DNA of 64,000 nucleotides from Hirsutella rhossiliensis (taxonomy: Eukaryota > Ascomycota > Sordariomycetes > Hypocreales > Ophiocordycipitaceae): the NCBI RefSeq assembly GCF_020360975.1, contig NW_025408688.1, positions 682,001-746,000 on the forward strand, in the 5' to 3' direction. Both the position numbers and the translations under genes were made by a program. Below are positions 20,497 through 31,224 of the stretch, piece by piece. The notes beneath the pieces were generated by a model. That model made no database searches. It worked only from the letters and a program-made list of their open reading frames with translations, and was not told where the DNA came from. Positions within the stretch are counted from its first letter, which is position 1; each line of letters opens with the position of its first letter.

Positions 20497-23400
20497 TGTC
20501 ATCGTTGGTCCGTGTCTAGTCTCCCGGTTGCCATCGCGAATTTGATCGTAGCGCGTACTGCTGGTAGGTTCGGCTTCCATTTGTCGCCATCGGACATCGA
20601 CTTCCTCCTAGGAAGAAAGACAGATTTCCATCTTGGTTCGATTGCATTTCATCATGCTTTCTTTCAGAGATCCATGCCTTACATCGAAAGAGGAAGTGCT
20701 CCACTGTCTCGATTGCTTGACCACAGCCACATAGGTCGCTTTCTGCCGCCTGTATTCCATGAAGGTAACTATTGAGTCTCGATTTGCCTGTGCGAAGTTG
20801 CGCAAGTACTCTCGCTTCTTTCCCACTAAGTGAGTCGTAGATCGTTCGCGTATGTCTGCCTGGTAACGCCGTGTCAATTCTTTTCGAGTATCTTCCCACT
20901 CGCAGGAATTTCCAGTCTTTGCTGTTGCAGTCCAGAGAGCACTAGTCTTGTTCTTGTCGAGCGGGCTTGAAATGGCGAGTTCTCCTGGATGCGCCCCTCG
21001 CGTGTCGCTTTCCGCGCTGCTGCCTTTGCTTTTGCCCCAACGCAAACCCTTCAGCTCCTGCCGGGGCCATATCATACGAATCGAAACACCCCGTTGCCGG
21101 AAGAGCCTGACATGCTTGTAAATTTCTTGGATGATGTATTGGCCCGACTGCTGGCGCGGTTGGCCAATCGCCTGCATGGCCGATCTGTTGCTTGTGACAA
21201 AGACTAGCTCTCTTTGCTCGAGTCGCGCTGGCATACATCGCAGAGCCGTGGCAATCGCCTCCAGCTCCGCGACATATGGGTTTTGATCTTCTCGCGGCCC
21301 CAGAGTGATGGAATAGCTCGCCAGTGCTTCTTGCTCGTTGTTGACTCTCGTATCTCGAACACAGCCTCCCATGCCGACTACGCCTCGCCTTTCGGATGAG
21401 CTCGTCGCGACGACAATGCCTTGCGCTTTCGCAACCAACTCAGCTGCCTGGTCATCATCGAGGTCACAGAGAACACGAATGCGGTCTTCCCACGGGGCCA
21501 CCGCGTATTCTCTGATGACTTCCAATCTTTGACCTGCTGACTCTCCATGCTCTTGAGCCATCGTTTGCAGTGGGGACGTGAATCTTCGGCACACTCTGAT
21601 GCCCAGCCGGGCGAGAGGATGCGCCCTCGGGAGAGTACGAACGCTGATCCAAAACCTCGCCGCTGCTTGAGTGTGCCGATTTACCACCGGCCGAATGCTT
21701 GCCTCTGCTTCCGCGACTGCCGTCGACACGGTACGGAACGCTCCGGTCACCGCCTGCGCCCCTACCATCTGTGCTCGATTCAACCAGTAGCCCTCCCTCA
21801 CTCCGCATGCATGAGCCCAGACAGTGGAGGCATAATCCATAGCAGGCGCAACCGCAGCCGTGAACAACTGCCTGGCCACCCGGGGCGACAATCCACGCAG
21901 TCTTTTCAGCTGCATCGCGGTTTCCAGTCCCTTCGATGCCGCTCGTGCCATATGCTCCTTATATCGTAGTTTTGCATCCATGACCACTCCCAGCACCTTG
22001 GCGTTTTCCTGTGGCCAGATCGTTCTTCCTTTGATAACAAATGGACTTGAGCTAGAGCGCTCGGCCATTCGTGTAAAGTGAATGATGGTCGTCTTGTCGC
22101 CCTCGAACGTCGCCCCGCTCCGCTTTTCCCACTCTAGGGCACGGTCGATGATGGACTGGATTCCGTCCCGGTTCGACTCTGCAGTCGAGCCTGTGACCCA
22201 AGCCGAGTAATCGTCCACGAATGCGATTGATCCTCCGGAGGTGCTGATTTTGGTCTGCACTAGGTCTGCGTTGAAGAAAAGAAAGAGAATCGGCGAAAGC
22301 GGCGATCCCTGGGGAAGACCTGCTTGTGGGAGCTCTTGCTGTGCGGTACAGTGTCCATTGACCGTGATGCTGGCCGTCCGCTCAGAGCAGAATGCGTCTA
22401 CCCACCTGACCAGCTCGCGGGCAAACCCCTCGCTGCGAGCCGTTGTAGAAGCCTATCCTTGAACACTCCGTTATAAGCACCCTTGACGTCGAAGTTCACA
22501 AGACTAAGCACCTTGCCCATTCGCCATGCTTTGTAGATTTTCTCTTGCAGGAGCACGAGAGCCTGCTCCGCGGAACGCCTCTTCCTGGCTCCAAAGTGGT
22601 TAGTTGGCAACAGCCCAAACGTTTCCACCGCAAAGGAAATCCGCTCGGCCATCACCGCCTCCAGGATCTTGCCCAGTGTCGACAGCAACGATATTGGTCG
22701 CCAGGCCCTCGCCGCAGTGTAATCATCTTTCCCGGCTTCTTCAGTGGGATGATCTTTGCCATTCGCCATTGCTTCGGCAGGACTCCATGTTCCACTGATA
22801 GCCGGAACAGATGCACCACTCGCCCTCTGACCACCGGCCATAGCTGTCTCCAGACCATGGCTGGCAGGCCGTCGTCTCCAGGCGCCTTCCAGGGTTTGGC
22901 TGTCATGACTTTCCTTTCAATCTCCTCCATGGTCAGTTCTGGCATGGGCACCGGCGCCCGTTGCGGTCCTTCATGTTCAGGCTCGATAGCGTCCGGTAGT
23001 GGCGGAAAAAAGGCACTGAGCAGCTCCTCCGCCTGTTCCTGCTTGTCTTTCGTCACCGTTCCATTTTCCTCTTCAACTGTGGTACCTTGTTGTCCACACA
23101 GTCCATTCCGCCTTGAGGTATTTAGCGGCCCTCCAAATGTTGCCGTCATCGGCCAGAAAGTCATCCCAATGCTGCCGTTTTTGTTTGCGAATGGCGTCAT
23201 GGAATTCTTTCGCTGCTTCTTTCGCCCGCCTTTCCAGGTCCACCACTGGCTGTCCCACTCGCCTTCTTGACCTAGCTTGATTTCTCCAGAAGGTGTAGAC
23301 CTGTCGCAGTCGGGTGAGGTCGGTCGTCCACCATCTCTTTGCATACGGGGATGGCTTCGCCCGTGGCGTCAGGTCATTGATCGCACTAAGCACTACTTCC

Positions 23401-24254
23401 ATGAAGCGGTCGGTCTGGTCTTGTAAACTGCCGTCCCAAGATATTGGTCGCAGCTCCTGCTCGACCCTGTTCCTGATTGCTGTCCAGGGCGCGTTCCTAA
23501 GTAGAAGCCTCGGTGTGAGGTCTCTTTCTGGTAGGTCGATGTCAAAGGCTGTATGAATGGCCCGGTGGTCCGATCCATATTCCGCTGGGTGAATGGCGCA
23601 TTTCACCATGTCGTCCGCCAGTTCCGTCGACACCAACATCAGATCAATCGTGCTTTCCTTATCTGGACCCTGCCAAGTCTTCGTGCCGCGGGGGAGCAGG
23701 CTGCAAAGGCCATGTTCGTTCATAAGGTCGATGATTGGTTGACCCTCCTTGTCTCCTGGACGTGACACAATCGCCTCCCAGAGTAGGTCGTGCCGATTGA
23801 AGTCCCCTGCCAACACCACATCGGTTCGCTTGCCAGTGCCGTTACGGAAACGGGTGATTAGACCGCCCAGTTCCGTCGTTGTGAGAATCAGGGCCTCCTC
23901 GTCCTTCCCTTGTACATACACCGACATCACCAAGACATCTCTATCTGGCAGATGCAGCACAGCCGCTGTCAGGTCTGACGACGGTATCGGGACCTGCTCC
24001 GAGTCGATGTCCTTCCGTATCCAAAGCATGCTCCTGACCGGCCATCCCGCCTCGTTGGTCTGCGTCGGAAGTATCCTTGACCAACTGCTATGGCCCATCG
24101 GGGCCGTCACGATCATCCCGTCCTTCTTGCGCGCGTAGGGCTCTGCAATCGCCAGCACCGCGCAGTCCTTCAATTCCTCGTCGTTCATAACACTGAGCTG
24201 TACCGTGTCTCGCTTGCGTACGTTAAGCTGGAAGATACCTAGCTTTCTATGCAT
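20497..24254 (-). pseudogene. LINE ORF2: endonuclease, reverse transcriptase, RNase H
   Basis: It starts MHRKLGIFQLNVRKRD at 24254. The APE-type endonuclease shows IAEPYARK, LAGDFNRHD and EYGSDHRAIHT. After a shift near 23090 the RT fingers follow (WKAPGDDGLPAMVW). Another shift near 22700 leads to VNFDVKGAYNGV, and a further one near 22330 to the active site AFVDDYSAW (about 22200). RNase HI follows (YVAELEAIATAL), then the C-terminal motif CGCGQAIETVEHFLFRC near 20700 in a shifted frame. It primes reverse transcription at nicked target DNA. At least five small indels break the frame; the corresponding part of the second copy (62,757 onward) lacks several of them, so some may be sequence errors. 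Confidence 0.9.
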
Positions 24255-25599
24255 GGCGTGGTGGGTTGCGCAATCGACAATTCTGGCTGAGCGACTCGTG
24301 CGGTCCTCCGCAGGGCACGCACTTTGGCTCCGCCGCAATGCACTCCCTATGGTGGTGCCCCGGCTTCGCGCATCTACCGCAGGTCTGCGGTTTCTTGCAT
24401 GAGAAGGCCTTGTGACCGATTTCTTGGCAGTTGTAGCATTGCACTGGTCCTTTGCGCGGCTCGAAGACACTCGTGCACGCCGATTCCCCAGCCAGGTCAA
24501 AGTATTGGCCATCCAGTAGTTTCTTCGCATCGCTCCCCTTTGTAACGTAAACAGCCATTGACCCATACGCTTTTCCTATCTCTTTATTGCTCAACCACGA
24601 AATCTTGGCAATGGTGACGTTGTTCTCCACGCCAAGTGCCTCGGCTGCACCCGTCAAGACGTAGCCTTCTGCGTCCAACACTGCCGTGCGATTGGCATTG
24701 TCGACCTTGACTGGGTAGAGTTGATCCCTCATGACCCGCGCTCCTATGACCGCCGTCTTCTGCGCAGCGTCTTTGACTCTCTGAAGTTCTGTTTCATTCC
24801 TGCACATGATCTTAACACGTTCTGCGTTCCGCGCGTCTTTCACGACTGCCGCGCATCGCCACCCTTCATGACCCTCCTTCGCCCTCATCTCGGCCTCGAC
24901 GGCTTGCCGGATTTCTCCCACCTGCGCTCTGCCTCTGTTCTGATCTTCGACTCGTGATAGGTCGATTGTGCAATAGAGCGTGTCGCTGAACGACGATGGT
25001 GTCATGCGCGTTGATGGGCTGCTCAGGTTCGTTGATATATTCGACGGCGTTATTCGGGCAACGTCCGCATACGAGGCTTGAGGGCTGTTCCTCTCCGAGT
25101 TCGTTGCGGCATTGAACGCTTCAAGCTGCTCCCGAATCTGTCTCAGGTCCTTCTTCGTATTTTGGAGTTCCTCTCGCAACTCCTTGTTCTCGCGATCAGA
25201 CTCTCTGCGTGATTCCTTGACTTGAGACTGGAGCTCTCGGATCAGGCTCTCCTGGGCACGGATGGTGTCGCTCTGTTCGTGTATCGCATCCTTCAATCTT
25301 CCCATTTCACCTCCCATTCTCCCCAACACCTCCAGCACCCTCTGGAGCATCGCCTTGCCGGTCTCGCCATTGCTGCGAGCCTTCTTCTCTTCGATTACGC
25401 GTTCAATTTCGGTTTCGGCTGGCGATATCCGCGTCGCTCGAGTCGCCGGTCTTTTTGACGTCTTCGATGTCGCGTTTTCGAGCGATCGAAGTGTGTCTTG
25501 GACCCTTCCGCTGGGCGTCACTCCACGCGTCGACCGCGTCGGCGATGCTGACGGGCTACCCAACCCCACCGCGACCTGGCCTGCGCTACCCCCCGCCAT
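24247..25599 (-). CDS. LINE ORF1 protein (gag-like, nucleic-acid binding)
   Basis: The frame is intact at 450 residues. The N-terminal third is rich in Ser/Thr/Arg, followed by a coiled coil of about residues 100-150 (...ELQSQVKESRRESDRENKELREE). A central conserved region begins SDTLYCTIDLSRVED. The C-terminus carries three CCHC knuckles, CYNCQEIGHKAFSC, CGRCAKPGHHHREC and CVPCGGPHESLSQNC. It would coat the LINE RNA and act as chaperone. Its stop codon overlaps the ORF2 start (ATGCATAG at 24254-24247), which suggests coupled translation. It is about 60% similar to the ORF1 at 56636-57980. Confidence 0.9.
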   Translation of the reverse strand: MAGGSAGQVAVGLGSPSASPTRSTRGVTPSGRVQDTLRSLENATSKTSKRPATRATRISPAETEIERVIEEKKARSNGETGKAMLQRVLEVLGRMGGEMGRLKDAIHEQSDTIRAQESLIRELQSQVKESRRESDRENKELREELQNTKKDLRQIREQLEAFNAATNSERNSPQASYADVARITPSNISTNLSSPSTRMTPSSFSDTLYCTIDLSRVEDQNRGRAQVGEIRQAVEAEMRAKEGHEGWRCAAVVKDARNAERVKIMCRNETELQRVKDAAQKTAVIGARVMRDQLYPVKVDNANRTAVLDAEGYVLTGAAEALGVENNVTIAKISWLSNKEIGKAYGSMAVYVTKGSDAKKLLDGQYFDLAGESACTSVFEPRKGPVQCYNCQEIGHKAFSCKKPQTCGRCAKPGHHHRECIAAEPKCVPCGGPHESLSQNCRLRNPPRHA

Positions 25600-26057
25600 G
25601 GCGTATGGGCCGAACCCACCACCACGAACTAAAAGCCGGGATAAAAGTCTTTACAAAGGAGACCTCAATTGAGATCTCAAAGTCGGCGGGAGCCAATAGA
25701 GGCGCGGACCCCCGCGCCTTTAAAGTCGGCGCGGACGTCCGCGCCTGTTATGTAAGCCTGGCAGGCCATTTGGGCCGCCGCCAACTGCGCTCGCAGTCGG
25801 CCTCACCGATACAGCATGCTTGCTGCATACATATAGCTTCAATTAATTGCAAAGGAGGATATCCCTTAGGGTTCGAACCCATAGCCTTCCTATTTGGTAG
25901 ATTGACGTGACGCAAAGGGCGCCGCTGTTGCGTGGCAAGGGAGGGTGCGCGGGAAGTTCACCGCCTTAAAATTGGCCAGCTACAGTGCTACACGCCGGTG
26001 CATGTCGGTGATCTCACGATCTGCCTCACATTTTCGCATCGCCGGCATCATCACCAC

Positions 26058-28518
26058 TTATATATGTGAATAAAATGCCTGCTGTTCCTCTGAGTCTCTC
26101 TCGCAGTCAGCCCATATACCTGCAGTACCTCTTTCTCGTGAGAAAGGCTGCACCTGAATTTCCTCGGCCACCCGGGCATCTAATCGCTCTTCTTCTGCCT
26201 TATCCCAATCAAGGTATGCCATCATCTCTACCTTGGTCCATTGCCTCGAGCCGCAGCTCCTTGACATTTGCTTCCAGTCGAGGCACCAGTCATATTCAGT
26301 CTTGCTGTAGCGCAATGGCAAGCCCATTGCCTTTCGGTATGCCTGGTTGGTCTTGAGACTGCCGCGAGGCTGTGCTCTATACCAAGAGTCTCTTTCCCTG
26401 ACATACCTCTGATAGATGGCTCGTGGGTCATCATATAATAGATTCTCTGTAGTCTCTGTAGTCTCTGCAATTGCTGTAGAGACTGTAGAGACCGTAGTGA
26501 CTGCAACTGTCATTTTCTCCATGACTGCTGCAGTCTGCGCAGTCTCTGGAACTGCTACCGTCTGTACAGTCTGTGCAGTCTGTGCAGTCCCTGCAATTGC
26601 TGCAGTCTCTGCAGTCTGTGCCGCCCGTGCCTCTGCCCGCTGCAGTATGTCGCTATAGCGTAAAGGACAATTGCGAGATGTCATGATGTGCCCTTGCTGG
26701 TGGCATTTGCTGCATGTAGGCGGCGCCTTTGGCCGTAGATCTGACTCTATGGCTTCAAATGCACTTGGCTCGCGCTGTGTGGATGACTGTGATATCCTTG
26801 ATGCGGCGACAAGTTGGTCTAGTCGCCGACGAGGCTCTATGAGGACCTGACCAATCTCTTTGTTATCCCGTCGAAGGCGCCAATGTGTATGAAAATGTTG
26901 TAGCCGGAGGCAGATCTTCCACTATGAGAGACTGTAATGCGTGCGCACAAGGGAGACCGCGAGACTTGGTGAAGCTGCCTGTGCAAGATGGGGTGTTTTT
27001 CTCGTTGAGGCGCTTGTGTTGCTTTGCAACCTGTCGCAAGGCTTCGTGTGATACCCAGCCACGTACCGTGCTATATACGGTTCCAGAGAGCTCAATTGGC
27101 ATCCGTATATGCTGCCTGGCTTGGTTGGCTTGTAGCTCGGCCAGTTGGTTGAGGAGAGCTTGCTTGATTGCCCTCGTTGCCTCGAAGAGGTCTAATGTTG
27201 ACTTCTTAAGGTGACTCTTCAATAATGCGTGGATGCCTTCCACCCGGGAAGTAGCCACATTGCCGAAGTGAGCATATTGATCGACCCAGGCCTTGACGAG
27301 CTTTTCCTTATACGGGTCCAACCAGGTTTCCCGTATGTAGCTAACCTCCTTGACGTATCGTGGCACAAAGCGCTTCTCGAGCTCTTCAACTTGTTGATCA
27401 AATGTCTCCTCATCTTTCGAGCCCACGATTGAGTGCCAATACCCAAAGAACTCAGCCCACCTCTCATCACTATTAGAGTCCTCATCGTCACGGTCGAAAG
27501 CTGGTTTGCAATAGCTAAGCACCGCCTTATTCGCATGCCAGATGCAAAGCAGAGACTTGGACGCAGGAAAGCACCGGGAAATTGCGTTTATGCAGGCGAG
27601 GCAGCGATCTGTCAGGATAACCGATGGCTGGCGAATGTCATATAACTCGTATATCGATTGGAGTTGGTCCAGTGCCCAGATATAGTCATTTTCGTCTTCA
27701 CCACTGAGGAAGGCAAAGGCAATACAGAATGACCGCTGACAGGCATCAACGCCGATCATATCGAGCAGTGGCATCTTATATTTGTTCGTCTTGTATGTGC
27801 AGTCTAGCAGTAGTAATTCTGGGTATGCGTTGAGGTATCCTAGAGACGCTGGGTGTGCGAATAAGACTGCTGTGACTCGGCCATCATGATCAAGCTGTAT
27901 GCGGCTCTGGAACCCCTCGTTGTCAAGCTCATTGGCAAGGGCATGCATTGTGCTCTGGCCAGCAAGGAGCTCTCGTCTGCGCTGTGCGATACAGTTATAT
28001 ATGTCTTGCTGTGTCGCTCCTTGGGCAGTCTGAGAGCTCTGGCGCATATATGTCCGGATATCCTTTGGTGCTATGCCAGCGCTTGAGAGGTTCCCAATAG
28101 CTGACTGGTCAGTTGAGGAGAGGGCACGATGAGCTGGATGTGCTGTAATATGCAGACTGGGCTCATGGTTGTGGACCGACTTCTCCTCGCCTGGGCGATG
28201 CCTGACATACCAGTACGACTTATCAAGGCTCTCTTTCGCATTGATGGAAAACTGGCATCCAGTGATACGGGAGCTTGTAGACCGTTGCCGATCAGCTGGC
28301 TTCTGGTCCTTGCTTGTATGAGCCCCAAGTCTACCTCCACGATCGCAGGCAAATATGACTGTGCGTCTTCCGGACCGCGGGTCTCTCGTGGACTTGCCTG
28401 TGGTGAAGGCATAGCCTCTTGGAGCCGCCCACGCATTAATTGAGGCAAGAAGAGACTCTCGCGAGTCGAACTGGCCCTCAGGAGGAAGGCAATCGTCAGG
28501 GAATTCAGTAAGCCCCAT
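26058..28518 (-). pseudogene. MULE1 transposase (FAR1/MULE type)
   Basis: It begins MGLTEFPDDCLPP at 28518. The FAR1-like DNA-binding domain (residues about 20-115, with Cys/His pairs) is followed by the MULE catalytic domain with DDE at D239 (LLLDCTYKTN), D304 (ILTDRC) and E427 (SRVEGIHA), and a C-x2-W-H near 326. A SWIM-like C-terminus (GLPCAHALQSL) precedes a stop at 26865. The next frame continues FHTHWRLRRDN...PPTCSKCHQQGHIMTSRNC (CCHC knuckle) and a Thr/Ala/Val low-complexity tract to 26058. One extra T in a TTTT run near 26888 explains the break, so the protein may really be about 820 residues and intact. Confidence 0.9.
26430..26640 (-). repeat. degenerate tandem repeat inside MULE1 coding sequence
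   Basis: Irregular 6- to 9-base units related to GCAGACTGT/GTAGAGACT encode a run of Ala, Thr, Val and Gln in the transposase C-terminus. The repeats stay in frame, which is consistent with selection on the frame during expansion. Confidence 0.6.
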
Positions 28519-28935
28519 ATTGGAATTATCTTGAAGAGCTAGCTGTAGTGCACGACAGTGAGCAGCTCTTTATACACAAAGGAAAGGAAACTCCTGCTTT
28601 GTGGACGTGGTGCAGAACCCTTGTAACCGAGGCCGCCTGCGAGGTTTAATGCAGCCTGCGTTTGAGCTTTGGCCTCAATGGGGTCCAAGCACCACGCATG
28701 CAGGCGCTCGACCTTAATATGCGGATTATAGCATCGCTTCCGCGGACAACTACTCTGAGCGCAGATGGTATGCTATATGAGGCTGGCTCTCTGTGCGACA
28801 GTTTGCCACATGCAATAGAAAAGGAGAGTACAGGTCAGGGGGCGGCCCGACTATCTTCCGCCTGGGCTTACATAACAGGCGCGGACGTCCGCGCCGACTT
28901 TAAAGGCGCGGGGGTCCGCGCCTCTATTGGCTCCC

Positions 28936-29493
28936 CAGGCTTGATATGCGACTATCCATCCACCAAAAAAGCGGGGACGGTTTGAACTACCACCTCACCC
29001 TCGTCTCGTCTGCATTTTTCGCCTCCTCCACGACGATGCCAGGCCAGCCAGCATCCTCTCCGGCCCTGTTCTCTAGTGTGTCGTGAACAGCGGGCGCATC
29101 GAGGTGCAAAGACTGCGGGAACAGGCCCTGGCTAAAGAGGATAAAGGACGGGACACAGCTCTTGCAAGGCGCTCTCCCGCCCGCCGCCCGTCACCCAGCA
29201 CCGGCCCATCTCGCCATTCACTTCGTGCGAGCCCGTGCTCTTGCTCACAGGCAGCAAACGGCCTGCCCTGCGCCTGCGCCTGCCTCGCACACATTCCTCT
29301 TCACGGCCTCTGCCGCCCCGCGCAAACGGCGACTGCGCTGCTTGCTTGCTCACCGCCTCGGCGTGCACGTATATATAACATGTAAGCCGCCGCGGCCGTG
29401 CTCCGAGCAAGACCCTGGCCTGTCGCGACATCCCTTGCCCGGTCCGCGTTAATTTTTTTTGACACGTCCCTGGAGATAGACTTGGCTGTTGCG
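28936..29493. other. upstream region of the Argonaute remnant
   Basis: The stretch is CT-rich near 28990-29040 and has a TATATATAA-like element near 29370, about 120 bp before the Argonaute start, plus a T run at 29451-29460. These fit a fungal promoter and leader. No other gene is seen. Confidence 0.4.
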
Positions 29494-30790
29494 ATGTCAG
29501 ACCGCGGCGGAGACCGGGGCGGCGGCGGCTCCTCTGCCCGCGGCCGCGGCGGCTTCTCGGACCGGAGCGGACGCGGTGGCTATCGCGGCGGACGCGGTGG
29601 CTATCGCGGCGGCCGTGGCGACGGCGGTGACCGGGGCGGTCGCGGAGGCGGCTTCCGCGGTGGTCGTGGGGGCCGGCCGCGCGACACGACGATCGAGCTG
29701 GCGTATAGGTGTGTATATTGCCCCCGTCTGCCGTGCTCGACACCCGGCCCGCTGACAAGGCCCGCAGCGTCAATGGATCTTTCCCGCAGCCCGACGCTGC
29801 CGTGACGGCCCTCGAGGACCGCCTCATCAAGACGCAGAGATCCTCGGCCGCCGGCCTCGCGGCGCAGATGGCCAAGACCAACATCCAGGCGCCGCCCCTC
29901 CAGGCCCGGTCCACTGACGTGTTTCCCCTGAGGCCGGCCTTTGGCACAAGCGGCCAGCCCGTCACGCTGTGGTCCAACTACTTCAACGTCACCTTCAAAC
30001 CCATGGTGCTGTACAAGTACACCTTTGAGTTTGTCCAGGTCGGCTCCGAGACGTCGTCGGGCGAGCCGTCCAAGTCGTCCAAGGCCGCCAGCCGCGAGGT
30101 CAAGGGCCGCAAGCTCTACTTTGCCGTCCGCGAGCTGCTCGCCACCCTCAAGGCCGCCGACAAGACGCTCGTGCTCGCCACCGAGTACAAGAGCCAGCTC
30201 GTCTCGCTCCAGAAGCTCAAGCTGGCCGAGAACCCGGTGCGGTTCCGGCTGGCCGTCGAGACCAGCGGCGACAAGTGGGACGTCATCGAGGCCACCATCC
30301 ACGGCCCGACAGAGGCGCCCTCGACGCCCTGCTCAAGTACGTCGGCACCATGAGCGAGGGCCCCGTCGACGGCCTCTTCCCAAGTACCCGGACGTCGTCG
30401 ACGCCCTCAACGTCATTCTCGGCCACGGCCCGCGCTCCAAGCTGCACGACATCTCGGCCGTCGGCAGCGCCCGCTTCTTCCCTTGGCAAAGACGAGGCCG
30501 CCACCAACCTGTTCCAGGACTTTCACCAGCTCATCGCCGCCCGGGGTTTCTTCCAGTCGGCCCGCCTAGGCACCGGCCGGCTTCTGCTCAACGCAAACGT
30601 CAGCCACGGCGTCTTCCCAAAGTTGATGCCGACGTGGGCAGCCCTCCCTTGTCGCGAGGCTCCCTCCGCTGCAAGCTTCGCCACCCCCGACACTTCCCAG
30701 GCATGCACATGTACATTGTCATACATTGGGTCAACGGCGAGGGAAGAGAAATTAACGGACAAGTCCTGCCTCGCGTTCCCTCCCTGAACC
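29494..30790 (+). pseudogene. Argonaute remnant: RGG tail, N domain and L1 linker only
   Basis: The start at 29494 opens with about 65 residues of GRGG/RGG repeats. An intron at 29709-29767 is followed by the Argonaute N domain (VFPLRPAFGTSGQPVTLW-NYFNV) and, after shifts near 30315, 30380 and 30478, the linker motif GRLLLNANVSHGVF near 30580-30620. Family members run on through PAZ, MID and PIWI (about 900-1000 residues in total). None of these follows: the next 600 bp hold no PIWI DDH motifs and unrelated sequence begins. This copy therefore cannot bind a guide 3' end or slice. It is a truncated duplicate or relic of an RNAi gene, and intact paralogs elsewhere are likely. Confidence 0.85.
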
Positions 30791-30799
30791 CCGTCGCAG

Positions 30800-31224
30800 G
30801 GGAGGCTGCGGACTAGTCTGCACGATTCGGTTCGCCCCCCTGCGCCTACAGAGAATTTGGCTACTCGTAATTTTGCAGCATTAGCGGATGTGATCGGCGC
30901 ATAGATGCAGAAGCTGAACCTGGTCAAAGACGCATAAACCATCTCAGGGGTGGCCGGCAGGCGTCAGCCAAGCAACAACGGACCACAGCCCGGAAGTGGA
31001 GGAAGGCGCATGATCCCACCCGACGATATGTGCAATGAGATGGCCAAAGCTGCGCCTTGGGGATTCTCGGGATGATTCGCTGGAGCTCTCGTCCCGGCCA
31101 GGCAGCCCGTCTCATACTCGTTTAGATAGTGAAGGAGGTAGGCACCACCCCCCTTTTGTCCCAGTTTCCATATCTCCCATTTTCTTGCAACTCTCCGAAA
31201 GCCAACGAAGCCCTCCTTCCCGCC
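30800..31224. other. gap between Argonaute remnant and hypothetical gene
   Basis: No supported gene. If the Argonaute gene had continued, PAZ should lie here, but no PAZ motif is visible in the three forward frames. The last 80 bp are pyrimidine-rich, as in fungal promoters. Confidence 0.4.

Larger units (their letters stand above)
20225..25687 (-). mobile_element. Tad-like LINE, near full length (LINE copy 1)
   Basis: Minus-strand order is a short 5' UTR, ORF1 (gag-like, three zinc knuckles), ORF2 (endonuclease, RT, RNase H, C-terminal zinc motif) and a 3' UTR ending CCTCCGGGCGGAATAA plus TTGCA units. Both ends are bounded by GGGAGCCAAT (20215-20224 and 25688-25697), a candidate 10-bp TSD. 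The right copy is also the outermost 10 bp of the MULE1 TIR, so the LINE appears to have inserted at the edge of that transposon. Confidence 0.9.
25688..28935 (-). mobile_element. Hop-like MULE transposon with 71-bp TIRs (MULE1)
   Basis: The left TIR, 25688-25758, and right TIR, 28865-28935, are perfect reverse complements over 71 bp. Each TIR contains the 18-bp palindrome GGCGCGGACGTCCGCGCC and a second GC hairpin. One transposase gene lies between, on the minus strand. I could not find an 8-10 bp TSD, partly because a LINE sits at the left edge. The identical TIRs point to recent activity. Confidence 0.93.

Noticed and set aside
26430..26640. CRISPR-like array
   Set aside because: The units are 6-9 bases, irregular and without unique spacers, inside a eukaryotic transposase gene.
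25678..28945. A 9-bp TSD for MULE1
   Set aside because: The bases outside the two TIRs (AAAGTCGGC and CAGGCTTGA) do not match, nor do those outside the LINE at 20206-20214.
29132..30302. Long minus-strand frames of 281 and 233 codons over the Argonaute remnant
   Set aside because: They mirror the GC-rich RGG-coding strand and contain no recognisable domain; the plus strand carries clear Argonaute motifs.
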